NCBI GenBank assembly: GCA_905221615.1
Contig: CAJNDT010000335.1
Location: 715,864-779,863, forward strand
DNA: 64,000 nucleotides
Reading direction: 5' to 3'
Source: Symbiodinium sp. CCMP2592
Lineage: Eukaryota; Sar; Dinophyceae; Suessiales; Symbiodiniaceae
The position numbers were made by a program, and so were the translations under genes. Positions 1-9,919 of this stretch are shown here, piece by piece (the first letter of the stretch is position 1; each line of letters starts with the position of its first letter). The notes beneath the pieces are model-generated. The model was not told where the DNA came from. It was given only the letters and a program-made list of their open reading frames with translations, and ran no database searches.

Positions 1-690
1 AATTTCAAAAGTTTTTTCCCTTTTTAAATCAATAGAAATTCAAAAATATTAAATTTTTTAAGTTTTTGAATTCAACATGACAATTTCAAAATTTCAACAT
101 TATTGGATTTCTATTGATTCAAAAAGGGATAAAATTTGAATTTTTAAAATTTTGAATTTTTGAAATCAAGATTTCAAAATTTTCAAAGATTCAAAAATAT
201 TGAAAGTTCTCCGGACCTTGGAACTCCAAATTTTTGAACTCCCAAATTCAAAATTTCAAAAATTCAAAATTCAAAACTTTTCGCCTTTTTAAATCAATAG
301 AAATTCAAAAATTGTGAATTTTTGAATTTTTGACTTCAAAATTTCAATATTTTCAAAATTGCAAAATTATTGAATTTCTATTGATTCAAAAGGTTTTTTT
401 TTTAATTTTTGAAATTTTGAATTTTGGAATTCAAGATTTCAAAATTTTCAAAAATTTGGAAATTTCTCCAGACCTTGGAAATCCAAATGATTGAATTTAA
501 AAAATCAAAATTTCAAAATTTCAAAAATTCAGAACTTTTTTCCAATTTAAATCATTAGAAATTCAATAATATGTTGAATTTTTGAATTCAAGTTGAAATC
601 CTATTGATTTAAAAGGGGCAAAAGTTTGGAATTTTTGAATTTAAAATTTCAATAATTTCAATAATTCTGAAATTTCTCCTGACCTTGGAA
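1..690. repeat. AT-rich tandem repeat, about three units, open at left edge
   Basis: Almost entirely A/T, built from variants of AATTTCAAAATTT. Three units are marked by the only GC-richer motif, GACCTTGG, at about 214, 471 and 681, so the unit is about 257 then 210 bp. Each unit also holds an inverted pair, AAATCAATAGAAATTC and its complement (GAATTTCTATTGATT), near 27/107, 290/373 and 547/594. Each unit could therefore fold back on itself. The repeat starts before the window. It stops sharply at about 690-700, where a completely different GA-rich repeat begins. There is no coding potential. Confidence 0.85.
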
Positions 691-1392
691 TTCAAATTTA
701 ACACATAACGCAAACGAATGGAGGAGCACAGAGGAAAGCAGGAGAAACGGAGAGGGGAGGAGAGTTACCTTTTGGCTCTCCGCTTGTCACTTGTCTTCTC
801 CCTTTTCTCATTACAGTCGGTACCCTCCGTGTGCCTCCTCCCACGTAAGTCGTGTCAAGCGAAGGGGAGCAGAGGCACCCACTCTGGTTTCCTCTTCCCC
901 TTTCTTTATTAGACTCCTTGTTGCCAGTAATGGAGAAGAAAAACAAATAGTTCGACACAGAGACTCGAAGTACGAATGAAGGAGAAGCGAGAAGAGTGAG
1001 ACCAAGGGTATGGAAAGGCCAACACAGTTTGCCAACAGATGAGGAGCAGATGATCCCACCCTGATTTTTCCTTTCCCGAGTTCATTCCTTCGATTCCCTT
1101 CTCCCTTCTGCCGTCAAACTTTTTATGGATGAGGGAGGAGAAGAGATGAGGAGTGTAACATGGAGCACAGGTGCTGTACCCCGCTGCCAACCATTGCACA
1201 AAACAAAAAGCAAAGAAGGAGAGGTAACATAGACTTTCTGGGTAATCGGGTTATCATTGTGCTCGGTCTTCTCTTTGTGTCTTCTTGTATCTTACTGTAA
1301 AATAAGTGCAGGAAAGCAGTGGAGTCGACTCGTTTTCTTCTAACGCCTTCCATGTTCCGTCCATTTGTGCTGGCTGACAAGAAATACCAAGG

Positions 1393-1395
<3 letters not shown>

Positions 1396-1460
<65 letters not shown>
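1396..1460 (+). repeat. (GA)n microsatellite
   Basis: Uninterrupted GA dinucleotides, about 32 copies, inside macro unit 1. The equivalent tract in units 2 and 3 (3378-3422, 5146-5182) is shorter and interrupted. Confidence 0.97.
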
Positions 1461-1462
<2 letters not shown>

Positions 1463-1699
1463 TGAAGTGAAGAAGAAGAAGAAGCGAGTAGAGTATTAAC
1501 GAAGGTACCGGAAGGTGCACGGACATCTTCCTCCAACCATGAATTTCGTTTTTCAATCAAGGAACGAGTTTGCTCTTAGAAGGATAGTTCCACTTTGTAT
1601 TATAAGAGCAAGCTTGCTGAGGTCGAAGTTGACATATTGCCCATTGCTCTTTTCCTCGGTTACCCTTGCGAGCCTTGTCGTGTAAAGCAACCGAAAGGC

Positions 1700-1837
<138 letters not shown>

Positions 1838-2197
1838 AACGAAGAAGGAGCGACAAAAGTAAGAACGAAGGTGCGATGAGGCACAGCACATCTCCCCTTC
1901 ACTTTGCAATTGGTTTCCCAAAGAAGGGGAGAGTTTCGTCCTAGAAGGATAGTTCCACTTTGTATTGTCAGAGCAAGCTTGCTGATGCCAACGTTGGTGA
2001 CGGAACTGCACGGCGGGCATGGCCACCACTCTGATTGCATCTTCCCCATCGCTCCTTTTAAGTAGCCACTGTGTTCGATCTTTTTTGCATCTCCCGTGTG
2101 AGTTCAATGCAGCAAAGCAGCGGAGCCGACTTTTTTTGAAATCTCTTTCCTCTGCCCATTCGCCTTCCATTCGCACTAGTTTACAAGAAACAGACAG

Positions 2198-2342
<145 letters not shown>

Positions 2343-3377
2343 GACAAAGATGAAATGAAGAAGAAGCAAAAAGAGCAAGAACGAAGGTACTGAAAGGGAT
2401 ACGGCCATCTCTCCCTCACCCGGTAGTTCGTTTCCCAAAGAAGGCCGGAGTTTCCTCTTGGAAGGATGGTTCCACTTTGTATTATAAGAGCAAGCTTGTT
2501 GATGACTACATTGACTATCCCCACGGCCCTTTACTTCGATTACCTGGCGGCCCTTGCCGTGTAGCAACGGAAGGACAGAGAGGCTTTGATTTATAGAGCA
2601 CAAACAAATGAGGAAAAGGATCAAGATGACTTTCCCTTGTCGCTTCCCCTCTCCTGATCATCGTCAGGAGGCGTGTTATGTGTTCTCCTTCATGTCACAC
2701 ATTTCTGGTAACCGAAACACATAACGCAAACGAATGGAGGAGCACAGAGGAAAGCAGGAGAAACGGAGAGGGGAGGAGGGTTACCTTTTGGCTCTCCGCT
2801 TGTCACTTGTCTTCTCCCTTTTCTCATTACAATCGGTAAGTCGTGTCAAGCGAAGGGGAGCAGAGGAACCCACTCTGGTTTCCTCTTCCCCTTTCATTAT
2901 TAAACTCCTTGTTACCAGTAATGGAGAAGAAAAACAAATAGTTCGACACAGAGACTCGAAGTACGAATGAAGGAGAAGCGAGAAGAGTGAGACCAAGGGT
3001 ATGGAAAGGCCAAACACAGTTTGCCAACAGATGAGGAGCAGATGATCCCACCCTGATTTTCCTTTCCCGAGTTCATTCCTTCGATTCCCTTCTCCCATCT
3101 GCCGTCAATTTTTTTCATGGATGCGGGAGGAGAAGAGAAGAGGAGTGTAACATGGAGCACAGGTGCTGTACCCCGCTGCGAACCATTGCACAACACAAAG
3201 AGCAAAGAAGGAGAAGTAACATAGACTTTTTGGGTAATAGGGTTATCATTGTGCTCGGTCTTCTCTTTGTGTCTTCTTGTAAGTTAAGTGCAGGAAAGCA
3301 GTGGAGTCGACTCGTTTGCTTCTAAGGCTATCCATGTTCCGTCCATTTGTGCTGGCTGACAAGAAATACCAAGGTGC

Positions 3378-3391
3378 AGAGAGGGAGAGGC

Positions 3392-3428
<37 letters not shown>

Positions 3429-3440
3429 GTGTGTGTGAGA
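3378..3440 (+). repeat. (GA)n plus (TG)n composite microsatellite
   Basis: GA tract followed by TTTGTGTGTGTGAG. The same composite lies at 5146-5205 in unit 3, with a longer TG run there. Confidence 0.93.
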
Positions 3441-3709
3441 GTGAGAGTAAAGGCATGACAAAACGAGATGAAGAAGAATCGAAAATAAACTAGAAGAGGG
3501 AGAGCGAAGATACTGAAAGGGATAGGGGCATCGCCCTTCACCCCGTTCCGTTTCTCGAAGACAAGGAGACTTCTTTCTAGAAGGATAGTTCCACTTTGTG
3601 GTATAAGAGCAAGCTAAGTGCAGGGGAGTCGGGGAACTGACTGTTGTTCTTCTTCCCGCTTTCCATTTGCCTTCCAGCTGCACTGGTTAACAAGAAACAG
3701 AAAGGTCAC

Positions 3710-3717
3710 CGAGAGAG

Positions 3718-3760
<43 letters not shown>

Positions 3761-3768
3761 GTGAGATA
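3710..3768 (+). repeat. (GA)n microsatellite
   Basis: About 25 GA copies ending in GTGAGTGAGA, inside unit 2. Confidence 0.93.
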
Positions 3769-4002
3769 TGAAGTGAACAAGAAGAAGCGAGTAGAGTAAT
3801 AACGAAGGTACCGGAAGGTGCACTGACATCTTCCTTCAACCATGTATTTCGTTTTTCAATCAAGGAACGCGTTTGCTCTTAGAAGGATAGTTCCGCTTTG
3901 TATTATAAGAGCAAGCTTGCTGAGGTCAAAGTTGACATATTGCCCATTGCTCTTTTCCTCGACTACCCTTGCGAGCCTTGTCGTGTAAAGCAACCGAAAG
4001 GC

Positions 4003-4037
<35 letters not shown>

Positions 4038-4082
4038 CAGAGACAGACAGAGAGAGGGGGAGGAGAGAGGGAGGGAGAGAGA
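4003..4082 (+). repeat. (GA)/(GACAGA) microsatellite
   Basis: Mixed GA, GACAGA and GGGA units. This is the degenerate counterpart of the pure 1700-1835 tract. Confidence 0.9.
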
Positions 4083-4459
4083 CAAAGATGAAATGAAGAA
4101 GAAGCAAAAAGAGCAGGAACGAAGGTACTGAAAGGGATACGACCATCTCTCCCTCACCCGGTAGTTCGTTTCTCAAAGAAGGCTGGAGTTTCCTCTTGGA
4201 AGGATGGTTCCACTTTGTATTATAAGAGCAAGCTTGTTGATGACTACATTGACTACATCTTCCCCACGGCCCTTTACTTCGATTACCTGGCGGCCCTTGC
4301 CGTGTAGCAACGGAAGGACAGAGAGGCTTTGATTTATAGAGCACAAACAAATGAGGAAAAGGATCAAGATGACTTTCCCTTGTCGCTTCCCCTCTCCTGA
4401 TCCTCGTCAGGAGGCGTGTTATGTGTTCTCCTTTGTGTCACACATTTCTGGTAACCGAA

Positions 4460-5329
4460 ACACATAACGCAAACGAATGGAGGAGCACAGAGGAAAGCAG
4501 GAGAAACGGAGAGGGGAGGAGGGTTACCTTTTGGCTCTCCGCTTGTCACTTGTCTTCTCCCTTTTCTCATTACAGTCGGTACCCTCCGTGTGCCTCCTCC
4601 CATGTAAGTCGTGTCAAGCGAAGGGGAGCAGAGGAACCCACTCTGGTGTCCTCTTCCCCTTTCTTTTTTAGACTCCTTGCTACCAGTAATGGAGAAGAAA
4701 AACAAATAGTTCGACACAGAGACTCGAAGTACGAATGAAGGAGAAGCGAGAAGAGTGAGACCAAGGGTATGGAAAGGCCAAACACAGTTTGCCAACAGAT
4801 GAGGAGCAGATGATCCCACCCTGATTTTCCTTTCCCGAGTTCATTCCTTCGATTCCCTTCTCCCATCCGCCGTCAAACTTTTCATGGATGAGGGAGGAGA
4901 AAAGATGAGGAGTGTAACATGGAGCACAGGTGCTGTGCCCCCCTGCGAACCATTGCACAACACAAAGAGCAAAGAAGGAGAAGCAACATAGACTTTTTGG
5001 GTAATAGGGTTATCATTGTGCTCGGTCTTCTCTTTGTGTCTTCTTGTAAGTTAAGTGCAGGAAAGCAGTGGAGTCGACTCGTTTGCTTCTAACGCTATCC
5101 ATGTTCCGTCCATTTGTGCTGGCTGACAAGAAATACCAAGGTGCAGAGAGGGAGAGGCAGAGAAAGAGAGAGAGAGAGAGAGTTTGTGTGTGTGTGTGTG
5201 AGAGTGAGAGTAAAGGCATGACAAAACGAGATGAAGAAGAATCGAAAATAAACTAGAAGAGGGAGAGCGAAGATACTGAAAGGGATAGGGGCATCGCCCT
5301 TCACCCCGTTCCGTTTCTCGAAAACAAGG
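4460..5329. repeat. Macro tandem repeat unit 3, truncated at right
   Basis: Begins with the common start motif at 4460 and follows units 1 and 2 to CTCGAAAACAAGG (5329), where similarity to unit 2 ends in mid-unit. Everything to the right is unrelated heptad-rich DNA, so 5329 is a real junction. It could be a rearrangement breakpoint, the edge of an insertion, or an assembly join. Confidence 0.82.
5146..5208 (+). repeat. (GA)n plus (TG)n composite microsatellite
   Basis: Unit 3 counterpart of the tract at 3378-3440, with a longer TG portion and shorter GA portion. Confidence 0.93.
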
Positions 5330-5685
5330 TGTTTGAAAGTGCGCAACAGAAGATGTGAGCTTTCAGTGCTCGCACAGACACAAACCACCTGACACTCCAA
5401 CACATGTAGATGTAGCTAAAGTTTAGAATGACATTGCATTGTGGAATGGATATATGACACTTGAGTTGAGTGTGCGGATTACGTGCATACGTGTCTCATG
5501 CTTTGTTAAGCAAGCACTATCCCCAAATAAACCCTAAAGGTCCTTGCCACAAAGCCCTAAACGGACCCTAAACCCTAAACCTTTAGCCCCCTGGGAAAAG
5601 AACTTGGCTCGGGTTCAGAACCTAAGGGTTGGCCTCGTCCCGCAAGGTCTCGGCCTGATGTAACCTAAGGGTTCCTTTAAAGGGG
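5330..5685. other. Junction region, then first telomere-like heptads
   Basis: From 5330 to about 5515 the sequence is low-repeat and has no convincing open frame. From about 5525 CCCTAAA-type words appear (CCCTAAACCCTAAACC near 5570), beginning the heptad mosaic that fills the rest of the window. Confidence 0.6.
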
Positions 5686-5722
5686 GTCTATAAGGGTTAG
5701 TATAATACTAACCCTTATAGAC
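5686..5722. repeat. Perfect 37-bp palindrome
   Basis: Two exact 18-base arms (GTCTATAAGGGTTAGTAT and its complement) flank a single central A. The arms contain AAGGGTTAG, close to the telomere-like heptad. It sits immediately left of a cluster of three MITE-like elements, and may itself be a collapsed element in which two identical termini meet. Confidence 0.9.
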
Positions 5723-5754
5723 TATAAGGGTAACATACTAATTTATAATAGGGC

Positions 5755-5824
5755 TTTGCGAAAAAAATAGGGGTACCTTATTTAGGGGTCCTTATAATCA
5801 GGATCTTACTATTTAGGTTACTAC
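5755..5824 (+). mobile_element. MITE-like element, family B, right-truncated
   Basis: Matches the left two thirds of the family B copies at 11249 and 13195: AAAATAGGGGTACCTTATTT, then GGGGTCCTTATAATCAGGATC, then ACTATTTAGG. The right terminal inverted repeat is missing; the sequence runs straight into a family M element. Confidence 0.7.
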
Positions 5825-5921
5825 TATACTGAACTTAGAACCCTAGCAAAAGTTTTAATTTTAGCTGTTTCTTAGGGATTATAATAACCAAAAACTATAT
5901 AAAACATCAAGTACCCCTAAG
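5825..5921 (+). mobile_element. MITE-like element, family M
   Basis: Shares CTGAACTTAGAACCCTAGCA and TTTAATTTTAGCTGT with 15323-15393. Shares ATTATAATAACCAAAAA and AAGTACCCCTAAG with 14006-14108. The ends are a weak inverted pair (CTTAG/CTAAG). AT-rich and non-coding. Confidence 0.65.
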
Positions 5922-5923
5922 TT

Positions 5924-6031
5924 AATGTAGGAACCTGATTAAAAAAGTTTGGGCCTTCATTAGGGTTCCTTATATGAGTCCTACTATTTTGGGGTTATAG
6001 GCCCAGGGTTTCTTAATCAGGTTCAAACATT
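5924..6031 (+). mobile_element. MITE-like element, family L (108 bp)
   Basis: Terminal inverted repeats AATGTAGGAACCTGATTAA and TTAATCAGGTTCAAACATT, each extending inward to TTTGGGCC/GGCCCAGGG. A second full copy lies at 40936-41047 with the same interior (CCTTATATGAGTCCTACTATTT against CCTTTTATGAATCCTACTATTT). It abuts the family M element on its left. Confidence 0.85.
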
Positions 6032-6300
6032 AGGAGCGTTCATAAATTTAGAGTTTGGGGGAGTTCGGGCTTTAGGGGCTTGGGGTTTAGTGGGACTGGG
6101 GCTTGGGGTATATGACAATGATGCAATGTTATCCAGGCTGAGTTTATGCATCTGCCTTGTTGTGAAAGCTCCTTAAGCTCTCTGTCACAACCCTCGTCGC
6201 GACATGAAGCCTCAGCTCAACCCATAATAGAGGTATGCGTATGGGTATGGGTTTAGGTTTAGGTTGAGATATATGTATATGCATATGTGAACACATATCT
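6032..6300. other. Heptad-derived, gene-free sequence
   Basis: Decayed TTTAGGG words around 6055-6110 (GGCTTTAGGGGCTTGGGG) and 6243-6262, with unremarkable sequence between. No supported gene. Confidence 0.55.
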
Positions 6301-6307
6301 ACATGTG

Positions 6308-6342
<35 letters not shown>

Positions 6343-6358
6343 GTCTATGTATATGTAT
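6300..6358. repeat. (TA)n / TATG microsatellite
   Basis: Alternating TATATA with ATACAT and ATGTAT interruptions. Confidence 0.93.
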
Positions 6359-6469
6359 GCTTATCAACTATAAATTAGGAGCAGTAGCAATCCAAGCTTC
6401 GAACACACTCGAGTTTCGGTACATGCTGAATCAGACTGTGCTGTGGCAAACATGTGGTCGTCGCTGTCC

Positions 6470-6504
6470 TTCTCTCTCTCTCTCTCTCTCTCTCTCCCTT
6501 TCTG

Positions 6505-6582
<78 letters not shown>

Positions 6583-6600
6583 CCTGTCTCTCTGTCTCCT
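6470..6600 (-). repeat. (CT)n microsatellite, opposite strand sense to the 1.4-5.2 kb GA tracts
   Basis: About 130 bp of CT dinucleotides with CCCTTTCTG and CTGTCTC interruptions. This is (GA)n read on the minus strand. It lies outside the macro repeat and its flanks do not match that repeat. Confidence 0.95.
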
Positions 6601-6675
6601 GGTCGCCGCACCGAATATGGATACACCTATTGTGATCTAAACTTCTCCATAATTAGCAGTATCTAGGTGCGTAAA

Positions 6676-6716
6676 AGTATATATGTATATGTATATGTAA
6701 ATGTATATGTATGTAA
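6676..6716. repeat. (TATATG)n microsatellite
   Basis: About six TATATG/TAAATG units. The same hexamer class expands strongly at 51127-51310. Confidence 0.88.
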
Positions 6717-6719
6717 CAG

Positions 6720-7650
6720 GCATATTGTCTAACGACTTCGGTTCTTCCTCAGCATCTTCAGCCCGGATAACAAAAACAGAATAATAACCACAGAGATCCA
6801 TAATAACAAAAGAAGAAGAACAATAATTCCTCAAATATGCACTCACCAGTTCTCCAAACCGCAGCAAATCCATAAACTAAGTTCTTCAACCTTGATATAT
6901 TCCATGAGACATACTACTCTGAATCCTCATAACACCTGAACTCTTAAATAAGAACAATAAGCCAACATCCAAAACTGAAGTGGGCAAGGTCGCTTGATGC
7001 GACTTCCGGTGCTGGCACCTGGGTTTGGGGCTTAGGGTTAAGTCTGCAGCACATTAGATATCTTCTGTTGTCACGAGCTATTGTAAGTCCTGATCCGTTT
7101 TGCTGCTTTAGCAAGTTCGACCTGCATTTCACTGGTGACTTCTTTACAAGTTGTGCTGTTGCACCTCTCCATGTCGTCGGCTTGCTTAAAACCTCCTGTG
7201 CACGATCAGTGTGAATATGCCTGCTCGGGAAAATCCTTCCAGGAAGGCTCACAACCCAACTTTATGCAGATGCGTGTGGCGACACGAAGAAGATGCCGCA
7301 GAGAGCGCTATCACATAGCGATGGGCTCATATCAAGAGCCCAGAAGCTCCAACCCTAAAACCGTAGTAGAACCATGAAGCCCTAGAGCCCGAAACCCGAG
7401 AACCATGAATCCCCATATCCTCCAACACAGGTCTGTGGCACCTAGGGGGCATTGGGGCATAAATTTCCGGGGTGTGGGTTTGGAGTTTGGGCCTATGGGG
7501 CTTGGAACTGTTACTGTCCCTGGTACCCAATGGTTACCCCACCTGAAGCTAAAACTCTCCCAGCAGCCTTGTATCGGAGTGTATTTCCCCCTTGAAGCCT
7601 TGAACTATGAGCCTAAACCCTGAACCCGAATGAGTTCTGCGGCAAGCCCC
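6720..7650. other. Mixed sequence with weak heptads; no supported gene
   Basis: 6720-7000 and 7060-7320 are fairly complex DNA with few heptads. The longest frames (102 residues on the minus strand ending at 6944, 80 residues on the plus strand from 7135) have no recognisable motif. Heptad-like words reappear at 7020 and after 7340. I cannot support a gene. Confidence 0.5.
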
Positions 7651-7671
7651 AAGGTTAAGGATTTAAACCCA

Positions 7672-7760
7672 TATAAGCCCAAACCCTAAACCCACATAAT
7701 CCTGAACCCTGAACCCTAAACCCTTTCCCCACGCAGCCCCAAACCCGAAACCACAAACTC
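7672..7760 (-). repeat. Telomere-like CCCTAAA array, degenerate
   Basis: AAACCCTAAACC and GAACCCTGAACCC heptads interleaved with ACATAATCC variants. Moderate order. Confidence 0.75.
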
Positions 7761-7975
7761 TAAGGCTCTGAAGCATCCGAGGCACCGCAGAGTGGCAAGC
7801 CACCGCAATCGACCCGCAGCAAGAAGGGCGAGCTCGGCAACACTTGGGCCTTATTTGGGGATGTTTCAAAGCAGCAGCCAGGATCTAGGGTTTCTAGAAG
7901 TTGTATAGGGTTTGGGTCGCTAAGTATTGACCGAAGCGTTTCGATCCAAAGTTTGGAACGAAAGTTTTGTGAGAA

Positions 7976-8062
7976 AGCTGTGGCAGGGAGCTGGGGGCTG
8001 GGGGCTGTGGGGGGCTGGGCTGGGTCTGGGATTGGCTGGATGCCGCTGGGCTGGGTCGTGAG
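7976..8062 (+). repeat. GGGCT/GGGGGCTG low-complexity G-rich tract
   Basis: Runs of GCTGGGGGCTGGGGGCTGTG followed by GGGCTGGGCTGGGTC. Its complement class, CCCAGCCCAGCC, appears at 9653-9722, 1.7 kb away in opposite sense. Confidence 0.85.
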
Positions 8063-8150
8063 AACATACAAGTTCTGTTTGTCTTCGTCTTTGAGATTTC
8101 ATGTAGGGTTAATAATCATATACTTGCCCACATAATAACCTACAAAACTA

Positions 8151-8207
8151 CAATACTAAACCCTGAACCCTAAACTAAACCCTAAAGCCCTAAACCCTAA
8201 AACCCTA
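8151..8207 (-). repeat. Telomere-like CCCTAAA array
   Basis: About eight near-consensus CCCTAAA/CCCTGAA heptads, with slips such as AAACTAAACCC. Confidence 0.9.
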
Positions 8208-8304
8208 ACTATTCGGTCGTTTGGACCCTTGGGAATGTAGGCCAGTGAATGACAAGGCAACCTAGACGTCGGCGTACCTTCTTGAAGAGGGGTACAGGAC
8301 GCTA

Positions 8305-8393
8305 ATCCCTAAACCTCAAACCCCAAACCCGAAACCCTAATCCCTAAACCATGAACCCAAAACCCTGAAACCGAAACCCTAAACCCAAAAGCT
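8305..8393 (-). repeat. Telomere-like CCCTAAA array, variant heptads
   Basis: CCCTAAA mixed with CCTCAAA, CCCGAAA, CCATGAA and CCAAAAC variants. It reads into the trinucleotide tract at 8406. Confidence 0.85.
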
Positions 8394-8405
8394 TTCGCTG
8401 GTGAG

Positions 8406-8500
8406 TCCTCCTACTCCTTCCCCTCCTCCTCCTCCTCCTCCTCTTCTTCCTCCTCCTCCTGCTCATCCTCATCTTCCTCCAGCTGCTCCTCCTCCTCCTG
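8406..8500 (+). repeat. (TCC)n trinucleotide tract
   Basis: CTCCTCCTCCTCCTCC with CTT, TCA and CTG interruptions. On the minus strand it reads as Arg-Arg or Glu-Glu runs, explaining the spurious 107-residue frame there. Confidence 0.92.
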
Positions 8501-8597
8501 GTTCTTACGAAATACTGAACCCTAAACTCTAAAAACCCAGTGAACCCCCGAAAGGTGGAGCAGGGAATCAGGATGATTAGTTGAGGGAGTCCCGCTA

Positions 8598-8697
8598 CTT
8601 TACCCAGTTGCGCCATAGTAGTTCCTTTTTGGGGTTGATATTTCGAATCCTGGAAGGTAATCCCCAAACGGAACTAATATGGGGCCTATGGCTAGCT
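8598..8697 (-). mobile_element. MITE-like element, family Q
   Basis: Terminal inverted pair CGCCATAGTAGTTCC...GGAACTAATATGGGGCCTATGG. Matches the copy at 11566-11669: both contain TAGTTCCTTTTTGGGGTT or its near complement, and GGTAATCCCCAA or its complement. The two copies are in opposite orientation. Confidence 0.75.
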
Positions 8698-8757
8698 ACA
8701 GGCACCGGTTTACAATCTTCCAACTTCTGGCTTCTACTGTGGTAAACCCTACAAAAC

Positions 8758-8845
8758 ACCAAGAGCCCAAAGCCCCAAAACCCTAAACTGCATAAACGCC
8801 AGGAGATTACCTCCTAAACCCAAAACCCTAAACCCTTTAAGGCAC
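8758..8845 (-). repeat. Telomere-like CCCTAAA words
   Basis: CCCCAAAACCCTAAACTGC and CCCAAAACCCTAAACCCTTTAA, separated by non-heptad sequence. Short and degenerate. Confidence 0.75.
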
Positions 8846-8962
8846 AGACATAGGTGCTCGAGCAAAAGATGTCGGTACATGCCTGAGTCTGGAAGAAGAT
8901 GGCCTTGGCTTTCACACCAGGAGTGTTTTAATACAGGGGCCTTAATAATTAGAAGAAGGGTT

Positions 8963-9082
8963 CCTTTAAAGGGGATCTATTGCTGTACTGGTGCTATAGT
9001 ATAGGTATCTGAAAAATTTGAGTAGGGTTCCTTTAAAGGGGTCCTGCAAAGTGCTACTATTGGGGCGATTCTAGGGATTTAG
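8963..9082 (+). mobile_element. Left extension of family A element
   Basis: Contains AGGGTTCCTTTAAAGGGG twice (8966, 9024), then GTGCTACTATTGGGG and GGGATTTAGTATA, running directly into the family A copy at 9083. The same ordered blocks precede or abut family A material at 62918 and 37362, and in reverse at 53979. Family A may therefore be one end of a longer, about 200-220 bp element. Confidence 0.6.
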
Positions 9083-9185
9083 TATAGCGCCCTTGATAAT
9101 TAGAATAGGGTTTGGGGGCCCATGAAAGTATAATTATAAGAAGGAACCACCAACATAGTGTCGGTAAATTGATTTGGCCCCTGTA
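9083..9185 (+). mobile_element. MITE-like element, family A
   Basis: Ends TATAGCGCCCTTGATAATTA and GATTTGGCCCCTGTA form the inverted pair. The interior carries the family marks TTAGAATAGGGTTTGGGGGCC, a run ending ATTATAAGAAGGAACC, and ATAGTGTCGGTAA. Possible TA target duplication. Confidence 0.85.
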
Positions 9186-9650
9186 CTAGGGTTCAGGGAT
9201 GGGAGCCAAACGACAATCGGGACCTTTTGAGAGCATAACCCAGAATCAGAACTACCGCAAAGTTTCAGAATCTACAAATTCCAGAGCCGAGCCTACATCA
9301 AATCCGCAAAGAAAGCAAACGCAGGGAGGCGCAAGACAATGTAGGTTCAAGTGGGCTGCAAGTTAACACAGCGCCCCTTAGAGTTCGAATTGGGTTGTAT
9401 GGGCTATTCTAATAACAAGTTCTTACTATTGGGAAAAATATGCCGCGGTGCGTAAAGTATACCTGGCTACTAAAAACTACAAAATTACTATATTAGCCAC
9501 AAGATAGTGCGCCCAATTTTCGGGCCCCCTAGATTAGTAGTTAGAATTAAGAAGAACCCTAAGCCCCTAAACCCTCGAGAAAGAAACAAATGGAAATTGC
9601 TTGTCATTACGTATCATTGTTTACGGAGAACCCCGTAAACCGTCAATTTC
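9186..9650. other. Low-repeat sequence; no supported gene
   Basis: Few heptads, no open frame of note. Contains CTATTCTAATAACAAGTTC and GGGCCCCCTAGATTAGTAG words reminiscent of family A, too decayed to call. Confidence 0.45.
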
Positions 9651-9652
9651 CC

Positions 9653-9722
9653 AGCCCAGCCCAGCCACCCCCCAAGCCCAACCAGCCCAGCCCCCCAGCC
9701 CAGCCCAGCCCAGCCGTCCCAT
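9653..9722 (+). repeat. (CCCAG)n pentamer tract
   Basis: CAGCCCAGCCCAGCC pattern, interrupted by CACCCCCCAAGCCCAACC. C-rich strand of the tract class seen at 7976-8062. Confidence 0.9.
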
Positions 9723-9732
9723 CCCACCCCCG

Positions 9733-9832
9733 ATTATAGAACCCTCTTATAAAACCCCATCATAGAATCCTAGTATCGAACCCTGTTATAGATCCCGATT
9801 GTAAACCCCTTATAGAACCCGAATATAAAACC
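9733..9832 (+). repeat. About 17-bp degenerate tandem repeat
   Basis: Six or more units of the form ATTATAGAACCCTCTTATAA with an alternating AACCC core (ATAGAACCC, TATAAAACCC, TATCGAACCC, TATAGATCCC). It appears derived from heptads with an inserted TATA. Confidence 0.8.
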
Positions 9833-9919
9833 CAACCCTTCAGCCCTCACAGCCATCCCACCGCAGCCCCCAGACCGAGCTCCCCGACCCGACCCAATGG
9901 CTGCACAAACTCCTTCGCG

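Larger units (their letters stand above)
2717..4459. repeat. Macro tandem repeat unit 2 (about 1.74 kb)
   Basis: Starts with the same motif at 2717 and is near-identical to unit 1 over long stretches. It differs in three ways. It lacks about 24 bp present in units 1 and 3 (next to 2838). Its (GA)n tracts are much shorter. Its first GA tract is followed by a TTTGTGTGTGTG run (about 3423-3436) that is shared with unit 3 but absent from unit 1. Anchor copies lie at about 3580, 3881 and 4200. Telling features are thus shared with unit 1 or unit 3 in patches, as expected for unequal exchange or gene-conversion-like homogenisation. Confidence 0.85.

Noticed and set aside
2838-2845. Intron loss explaining the 24-bp difference between macro units
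   Set aside because: The segment begins GTA and is followed by GTAAG, but 24 bp is too short for a normal intron and there is no coding frame; a simple deletion between GTA repeats suffices.
6303-6666. Plus and minus frames of 60-110 residues rich in Ser-Leu or Glu-Arg
   Set aside because: Translation of the (CT)n microsatellite at 6470-6600 in three frames.
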